A stretch of DNA of 64,000 nucleotides from Terana coerulea. Lineage: Eukaryota > Basidiomycota > Agaricomycetes > Polyporales > Phanerochaetaceae. Below are positions 57,401-64,000 of the stretch, one piece after another. The stretch's first letter is position 1; each line of letters starts with the position of its first letter. The notes beneath the pieces were generated by a model that saw only the letters and a list, made by a program, of their open reading frames with translations, did no database searches and was not told the origin of the DNA. The translations under genes and the position numbers were made by a program. The stretch is from the NCBI GenBank assembly GCA_024811115.1, contig JAKOGH010000168.1, positions 124,001-188,000 of the forward strand, read 5' to 3'.

Positions 57401-58569
57401 GATGAGTACAGTCGGAATAGTGCTGCATTACCACGACCTGCAGACTACGGAGGTAGTCTACGCTATCCTGGGAGTGCGACCATGTCTAATCATGCTCAGC
57501 TGTCAGCACCGTTCCCATAACGCACAGCGACAAAAATCCTCACCTCAACGTACGAAGGAAGAGCAATTACTGCTGTAGTTCCTGTGGCCTTGCATGTGTC
57601 GAGTATGTTCTGAGGATGCGCTATGACGGGTGGTTTGGGATACTGCGGAGGGTACACAGCGACAGCTCTTGAGATGAACAACGGAAAGTAAAACTGTAGG
57701 AAGAATCCAATAGCATGGAAGGTAGGCAGTCCCATTACGCCACATCGGAATGCGGTTCGACCGCCAAAAATGTCTGGAAGCAAAATCAAAATGGAATTAA
57801 CACGTAAATTGCAGGATGCTTACCGTATGTCTGCCTGGCGATTTGCAGAAGCCGCTTGTGCGTGTAGCCGATCGACTTTGGAAGACCGGTAGAGCCAGAC
57901 GAGTGGATGTAAAGGGTCAAGTCTTCAGGTTTCGGTGGCGAATGAGGCGGGGGATAGGTGGGTGTTTGATCTGCGCAGCTAGTACCTACAGTGAACGAAG
58001 GAAACGCTTCGCTCAGAGTAGCCAGGTCGCAGAATTCCAGCGAAACGCCTTCAGCATCCAGCTGCGTCTTGACCTCTTCTATAAGAGTCCTCGTAGAGTC
58101 TTGCGTAAGAACGCGATGACAAGATGTGGCCTTGAGCATGTGAGCGACGGCAAGAGGGGAGTTTCGGGCAGACATTGGGTAAGGCTGACAGCATATGAGC
58201 ACGACACCGAGTGCGACACAACGAAGAACCCACAACTATGCCAGCCCTCAAAAGGCCTAGGAGAGCGGCGATATACACCACAGTGTCGGTGTTCAGCAAG
58301 ACCGCGACCACTTCGCCTTCTGCACCTTGTCGATTGGGTCGCATCATGTGTGCGATCTTGTGGCTCGCCAACGCCATTTGCTGGAAGGATATCGACGAAG
58401 TACCATGGGGAGGCAGCTCCGAGGGAAAGACAACCCATGGAACGTCCGGGTTGTGCTTGGCTTGAAAATCAGCAAAGTCGGTGAGAGTAGTGAGGGCGCC
58501 GTCGAAGGGGGACGGATGGCATCCATCGTTGCTGTGCTGCAGCAAAGGAGCCAACGTCATGAAGGCCAT
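54472..58569 (-). CDS. Adenylate-forming reductase (A-T-R), NRPS-like
   Basis: This multidomain enzyme activates a carboxylic acid as AMP ester, loads it on a phosphopantetheine arm and reduces it. From MAFMTLAPLLQHSND (start 58569, chosen over an upstream Met) come the A domain with YIHSSGSTGLPKSIGYTHK (core A3), GLPTFHAIGFF, AGGPLSFVVGEKMA and SIYGGTEFGAP; later RPLPRAGKGTIIRKQAL. The carrier domain has LFRQGLDS joined across an intron to LSATFFRNR, so the Ser arm is intact. The reductase domain has VLLTGSTGNIGSHIL (NADP loop), SSIGVASSWDP and the catalytic YTASK, then NWVPLDAIGQM. It is not a Lys2 aminoadipate reductase, which has a longer N-terminus. The last exon reads through because of an AAAA run (TTTT at 54561-54564); with one A fewer it would end YWKSRGYLD at 54540 like the copy at 39.7 kb. 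Confidence 0.9.
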
Positions 58570-59843
58570 TATATTTAGCAACATTGCTGCGCAGTAAATG
58601 ACGTGCAAGCACTGCAAAGTACCAGATCAACGAAGCGAGCTGCGAAGACTAGATGCAGGACATACGTCGTCTGGCATCGTTCACGTATACCCTCTGACGA
58701 GCCTCTGGAGCTATTCACTCCATAAAGGCTTCTCATGGTTCAGGTTCATTGTTAGGGAATGGAACATTGGTGCAATCCAGGGTCTAATCGGAATCGGCAT
58801 GAGATGGGATAAAAACACGTTCGGAGAGCGCGCCGAATGCTTACCCCGTATGCTAATATGACATGTTACGCAATGGCCCACGGCGTGCGATGTAGGGATG
58901 AGTCGATGACCACCTGCAGAACTAAGCATGACAGATGGATTAATAGCCGTTTTCAACCACTTGAAGCACTTGACTACGCACTGTATTGCCATCGCTCCGT
59001 ATTGACGTCACTCGCAGAGCTCATCTGGAAGCACGGGCTGTTGTCGTGCGTGGGTATATGGGTATATGGATATAGATAGTAGACAGCTACGACTCACACC
59101 GTGCGGCCATACGAACATGCCAGCGTGCCGTTTGGTTCTCAGTGCGAACATCTTGTTCTTAGTCGCCGAAGCTGGTGTAAGACAACTTGCTTCTAAGGGC
59201 GAAGTGTTTAGTTGATAATGAAAGCCTTGTCCACATGCACAAAGCCGACCTTGAGTGCCGAAGAAGCCTGGAGCTGAGTTCAGTGTATGAGGTACCGGTT
59301 CTACCGCCACAGCTTCCGATATCATACGGCCTGGATTCTACCGTACCGGGCCCGGTCAGAAGCATCCCTTGAAGTTTGAACTTGAGGTGTGGTGTCTAGC
59401 ATGACATTTCGGAGTCGACTGAGATATGCTTTGAGAGCAAAGTTAGCTGCGCTGGATCAAGCAGCAGGGCAGCTCGGCAGGAATTAGCGCCCACAAACGG
59501 CTAACCGGTACCAAACCGGTACCGCTCTCAGCCGACCTGGATAGCTCCGGCGCAGGCCAAAAGAGGAAAGAGTACGGTCGTTCCCTCGACCCAGACATGG
59601 GCAAGGAGTCGATACATTTCAGACTTCATGAAGGCAGAATGAGTCAAAAATTGAGCATATGAGGAGGCACGGTATCGGTCACGGTCACTTTAATGTACAT
59701 TGGAGTTCATCGTTGCTCTTGCAGTCGCCTCATCAACAAAATTATACACCTCCTGCCAATGGCGGCCCGGAGCGTTCATCGAGATTGGAAACCTTTAAAG
59801 GACCCCGGATGCTTTGTAGCCGTAATGCACCTGTGCGAGAATA
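58570..59843. other. Intergenic, promoter of the reductase gene
   Basis: This 1.3 kb has no supported gene. A pair of direct ACCGGTACC palindromes sits at about 59504-59522 and further partial copies (taccggt, taccggg) at about 59292 and 59342; they could be protein-binding sites, but no factor can be named. Confidence 0.4.
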
Positions 59844-61309
59844 TTAGATGCTACTCAACACAGCTGAAGGTGCTCCGACGCCGACCTGCTCATCCATCGG
59901 TATGTCTTCAGCACCCGAGATACTGTCCTCTGCACCGGAGGAGCCTAAAACGCTGGCGGCCGAGCGAGGATTGAGCACAACTGATGTCGGGCGAACTGCG
60001 ATGCTGCCGGTGGCGTTACCAGTAGCCGACTGTGAAGTGGCGTCCTGGGTCCAGTTGCGCCCGCCAGCCACACGAATAGGGCTGTTGAATATTGCTAGAA
60101 GAGAGTTGCTGTATATTTTCGCGAGTATGAGCGCGGCACAGGTGTGATAGGTGTAGCGAGGGGAGGCGAAGTATAAGATGAGATCGACCATTGCGCACAA
60201 TGCTATCCTCAGAGTCAGGGGCTCAAACACTGAATCCACGGCGACTGCAAACACGCACCTGTCATTGTCCCAGTCTCGAGCAGAATACGAAGCATCCCGC
60301 CAATAGTCGTATCACGCCGAGGGAAGCTGGTTGCTTCCCGACAGAACTAGGGCGGAGGTGAGTCTTGGTCGGCAAGGACGTCACCGCTGAAGTATCGCTC
60401 ACCGAGTATATCATGCAAAATGCGATAGCGATATCACATACAACGCATCCACCAAGCCAAATCTAAGCACGTAGAGGTGCATATCAGTAGCTTAGCAGCA
60501 AGCTCAGGTCCAATGCGCAGTGAACCTCCGCTTACCCCAGTACTCACAGACACTCTTGTGGCGAGATCTATGAACTGTCCAATACCGGACGCACGCGCCC
60601 CAGCTACAATGCCGGAGACTGCCTGCAGGAGTGCAACCTGCATTATCATACAAAAGTGTTGTAGCGGCGCAGCCAGCACATTATAAACCACGCACCGTAG
60701 ATATGGCGGCTCTGAGCCAGATAGATTTGAAGAGTAGGCCAAGTCGATATCCGTAATAGAGCTGTACTATGCAGCTCACTGCAAAAATGAGTGTACTGAC
60801 ACACCAAGTAATGCGCGTAAACCACGACATACCAATGCTAGTAAACACTGGGACCGCCAGCCATTCGTTGCGAATGACTGTGAGCGCCGCCACATCGCCG
60901 AAAGATTCTGCGAAGGTGCGGTATGCGTCGGTGGTGACCAGAACGGTCTGTGCGAGTTCGAATAGGTAGAGCGTAAAGACAATTGTCTTCGGAATCCAAC
61001 CATCCCTAGGGAATGAAATATGGTATATGTCTGGAGCAAGTTAGAATGAAAAAGGGAAGCTGGAATACGAAGTGGACGTACAGACTTGCGTTGAAAGAGT
61101 CCCTAAGAGAGCCCAATTGAACATATATCCAAGGAGCTATTGTAAAGTCAGCATGACGGCTGACTGCATCGTATGTAACACAAGCTCACCAAGGGCCCCG
61201 CTCTGCAAGATGCATAGTAATCTCAGCTTTGGACGGTGGCGACCGGACTTAAGGCTCCTACTTACAGGCGAGACGCGTTTGCTGAATATTCTGCAGTGGT
61301 GTTCGACAT
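59844..61309 (-). CDS. DUF6534 seven-helix membrane protein, copy 1
   Basis: This is an Agaricomycete-specific membrane protein of unknown role. Exon 1 (61266-61309) reads MSNTTAEYSANASR. The spliced product continues LAGPLLLGYMFNWALLGTL (the hallmark first helix), YHISFPRDGWIPKTIVFTLY, ELAQTVLVTTDAYRTFAESF, NEWLAVPVFTSI, VSCIVQLYYGYRL and, near the end, ALCAMVDLILYFAS and LILAKIYSNSLLAIFNSPIR, which is the most conserved family block. The C-terminal tail (Thr/Ser/Glu-rich, ending GVGAPSAVLSSI) is cytosolic and variable. About seven exons. It lies in tandem with copy 2, on the same strand. No frame problem was seen. Confidence 0.87.
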
Positions 61310-62701
61310 GGCAGAACCTGTAGATGAAGATTCCAGTATGGAAATAAGACCGAGTGCGGCTTGCACTATATCTGAGAAAGGGGCGATTGCACATGTCGAT
61401 TTGTACCCAATATTGCAACGCGACATTTGCATCACGGCCTACTCGGCTCAGCGCCGAGACGTTGGGGTTCTGGTTCATGGTACAGCCCTTCGAAGCATGA
61501 AGAAAGCTCGGAGCACCGCTGATACAGTGGATACGTCCAACATGCACCTTACAGTTGTATTGAAATAAAAACTCTGTGCAAGCCACATGTTAGTCTCTTT
61601 CATTTTCAGACTTGATATCAGGTAGTGTAGAAGACGTACTATAGAACACATGCCGCAGCAGAACCTTCTCCAACGGGTTTTCAGTAAGGTAAAATGAGGA
61701 CATGGCCACAAGTGTCATGCTGTGTGTTAGAGGCTGAACAAAATTCACATCGCAGAATGTCACGCTATTACGCTTGCAGTTTCCGGTACGGTAGGTCAGA
61801 CGTTCTCGTTGATCCGTACTTACAGGTGGAGATGATGATGTGAACGATCTGTAACAAGAATAAATGTAGGTTTGAACTCACTCCATGCCCGATTTCTATC
61901 GGAACGACTGGTATGCATTGGGTATGCAATGCCCCAGATGTCCGGTAGTATTTTGAGAAGCCGGCGCCGCCGTGCCTTTGCTGCATGCCGGCACCAGGAC
62001 GCTGTGAAGCTGAACCCTGCAACATAGCGCAATCTCAGTCCAGCACTACCCTGTGAGAATACATCCTTGGGGGGCATTCGTGGACCAGACATTGCGATAC
62101 CGACAAAAGAACAGAAGACTGTTAAGTAGTCGTGACTAGGGCTGATGACTTGGTACATGTGCCCAGCTGACAGGGGCCCTCGGTCGTGGGAGCGCTCAAG
62201 CTCAACCCTCCCTTGAGACGTTGGGTATCGTGTATCGCCACGTCAAGATGGTGAAGCCTGCGTACTGTGGTCGTGAAGTGCAGTGTCGCGGAACCGAATC
62301 CGGAGGGACGAGGCGCATGCGGTGTGCGGTGGCTGCCGGTTTGAAATTTGATTAGCGCTTGTGCCACAACCCGCGGCTGATCGTCTGTCTAAATATAGTG
62401 TGACGATCTCACGGTCACGACTTTGATCAGGCCGCTTTGACTCGGTGGTTTGAAGTCGCCTAAGTGCCGTACTCAAGAAGACATGTTCTACCAGTAGCCG
62501 TTACTGTTGTGTTATAGATATATGACTGCATACAACATAACTGATGGACACAATTATGAGGACGCCGATGATATCTGTGAGGCATCACCACCGTGACCGC
62601 ACTTCCGTCCTCACGATGCGTTCGCCGTCGTGCCTTCGAGGTTTTACGCGAGCTCACCACGCTTCTTGTCCGATAGATGGTCAGCCTCCTACAGAATACC
62701 A
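61310..62701. other. Interval between the DUF6534 genes, no supported gene
   Basis: This 1.4 kb contains the promoter of copy 1. On the minus strand two protein-like bits (SSFYLTENPLEKVLLRHVFY near 61640-61695, and MSGPRMPPKDVFSQGS near 62095) show no family match and no exon chain. They may belong to an unrecognised small gene. Confidence 0.35.
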
Positions 62702-64000
62702 TTATTCAAACTCCAGTATCGTAACCGATGAGCGAGAAGCACTGACCTGTTCATGCATAGATGAACCATCCGGACTAATCCAAACCTCCTGCTGAATGTG
62801 CACGCCATCGCGCACAGGTTCGACCGAGTGTGGCACCTGAGGCTGGTGAGCAAGCGATACGTGTGCGCGAGTGGGGCGGTGCACGAAGGGTTCCTGATGG
62901 AGCGACTGCCGCATTGCGTCGCTGGTCCCGTTAGCGACCACTATCGTCATACGGCTGTTGAATATGACGAGCAGGGAATTGGAGTACATTTTGCCCAAGA
63001 TAGTACAGGCTGTTGTGTAGTAGGATCCTTGCGGGACAGCGAGGTACAGAACCAGAGCTACGATGGCCGCTAACGCTGAAGACAACATCAGCATTTCCCT
63101 CGTGGATTGAATGACATATAATGAAAGCTTGACACTTACCGGTGAGCGAACCGGTTCCAACGAAAAGACGAACTAATTTTGTGACAATCTTATGGGTTTC
63201 AGATATACCAGTGTCATGACGAAGAAGCTGGACTGTGCATTAGCGCACCCTGAATCGCCGCAGATAACCTTGCTCACCCAGAAGGCCATGCAGACCGCGA
63301 TCATTACATCACAAACCGCACTTCCACCTAGCCAGAGCTAAAGAAATGGATTAGCGGTTATGTAAATTCCGAGGATCATACAAGACCTGCGGAGTGACAC
63401 GTACTGGTAGAAGCCTCTTATCCTTTTGCTGTATGGCAGCAAAGTCTTCAACTTTGCCACCGCTTCAACAGAAAGAATTATTGACGTCAACGACTGAAGG
63501 AGGGAAATCTATATTTGTATGAGATTTAGGTCACTCTCTGATTTTGAAGCAGCTCAACAGACAGCTTACCGCGCATATAAGCAGAGGTACAAAAGCAGAC
63601 TTGGACAAGATCTTTATCCGGTAGGCGTAGAAAACTTGCACGGTGAAGCTAACTATTACTTGCAGGTCAGATGCAGTGTATGTGAAAGCCATCAATCCAC
63701 TCACTGATACTAGTGAAAATTGGTACTGAGATCCACTCGAGCTGCAAGGAGGCAAGAAGCGCTGCGTCTCCGAAGTGGTTTGCATACGCATTGAATACAT
63801 CGCGTGTCACAATGACAGTCTGAGCAGTGTCGAGAAGGAATATGCCATATGCAAGAGATTTGGAGACCAAAGAGTCCTTTGGGAAGGATATGTGATACCA
63901 GTCTGATAGAAACTTTGTTACATTAGCATGAGTAAAAAGTAATGTTGTACGCACAGACTTGAACCGATAGTACACCATATAGACCCCAGTTGAAGAAAGC
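62702..64000 (-). CDS. DUF6534 seven-helix membrane protein, copy 2; 5' end outside the window
   Basis: The gene runs off the right edge. The first visible residues are FFNWGLYGVLSVQV (end of helix 1). Next exons give WYHISFPKDSLVSKSLAYG, FLLDTAQTVIVTRDVFNAYA, LQLEWISVPIFTSIS, VQVFYAYRIKILSKSAFVP and, on the same minus strand, WLGGSAVCDVMIAVCMAFW. The final exon reads ALAAIVALVLYLAVPQ and LGKMYSNSLLVIFNSR, with a long hydrophilic tail ending SRSSVTILEFE. Its N-terminal half is the closest relative of the broken fragment at 37.5 kb. Splice sites are canonical. The function is unknown; the membrane topology predicts seven helices. Confidence 0.87.

Noticed and set aside
8021..58569. One biosynthetic cluster linking both NRPS-like genes
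   Set aside because: They are 42 kb apart with RAD50, proteasome, GTPase and kinase genes between them; nothing ties them together.
1..64000. CRISPR arrays, rRNA genes, prokaryotic or viral genes
   Set aside because: None seen: no regular spacer-repeat array, no rRNA-like conserved segment, no capsid, replicase or integrase motifs.

Overview
This window is nuclear DNA of a filamentous basidiomycete, most likely an Agaricomycete; I cannot name the species. The evidence is dense genes on both strands, many GT-AG introns of about 45-65 nt, and families typical of mushrooms and polypores: several DUF6534 seven-helix membrane proteins, a MYND-SET protein, a DUF2235 hydrolase, an F-box protein and two NRPS-like adenylating enzymes. 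There are no bacterial signals such as operons, Shine-Dalgarno sites or CRISPR arrays.

Left gene island (1-31.2 kb). In order: the 3' half of an ABCC transporter (+); a DUF4436-like membrane protein (-); a SMYD-type MYND/SET protein (-); a fusion of an adenylation domain with a membrane oxidoreductase (-); RAD50 (-); a short SCOC/Slo1 coiled-coil protein (+); an F-box protein (-); a Pro/Ser-rich protein of unknown function (-); the proteasome ubiquitin receptor Rpn13 (+); the Arl8 GTPase (-); mitochondrial Pet127 (+); and a universal-stress-protein-domain protein (-). RAD50/SCOC and ARL8/PET127 are tight head-to-head pairs.

Repeat-rich island (31.2-41.1 kb). It is AT-richer and has no intact gene. 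It holds a nested pair of DNA transposons: a CACTG-ended element with dense subterminal repeats and an ATCT target-site duplication, sitting inside a second element with its own inverted ends and different subterminal repeats. Further right are a DUF6534 pseudogene with a nonsense codon and a frameshift, and an orphan copy of the last exon of an adenylate-forming reductase whose full-length relative lies at 54.5-58.6 kb.

Right gene island (41.1-64 kb). In order: a Ste7/Fuz7-type MAPKK (+); an M3 oligopeptidase of the Prd1/thimet type (+); a 2.6 kb gap; a DUF2235 hydrolase (+); an intron-containing tRNA-Thr(CGT); a 555-bp MITE flanked by a perfect 10-bp duplication; an MCT-like transporter (+) converging on a multidomain A-T-R adenylate-forming reductase (-); and two DUF6534 genes (-), the second running off the window.

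Cross-cutting observation. At least nine conserved genes or family ends break frame by a single base, usually at or next to a short homopolymer. The breaks affect RAD50, the MAPKK, PET127 (three), both NRPS-like genes, the SMYD gene and the DUF4436-like gene. The simplest reading is residual assembly indels, but this must be settled before any of these genes is called broken. The best candidates for new biology are the A-domain/membrane-flavoprotein fusion, the reductase-transporter pair and the nested transposon.
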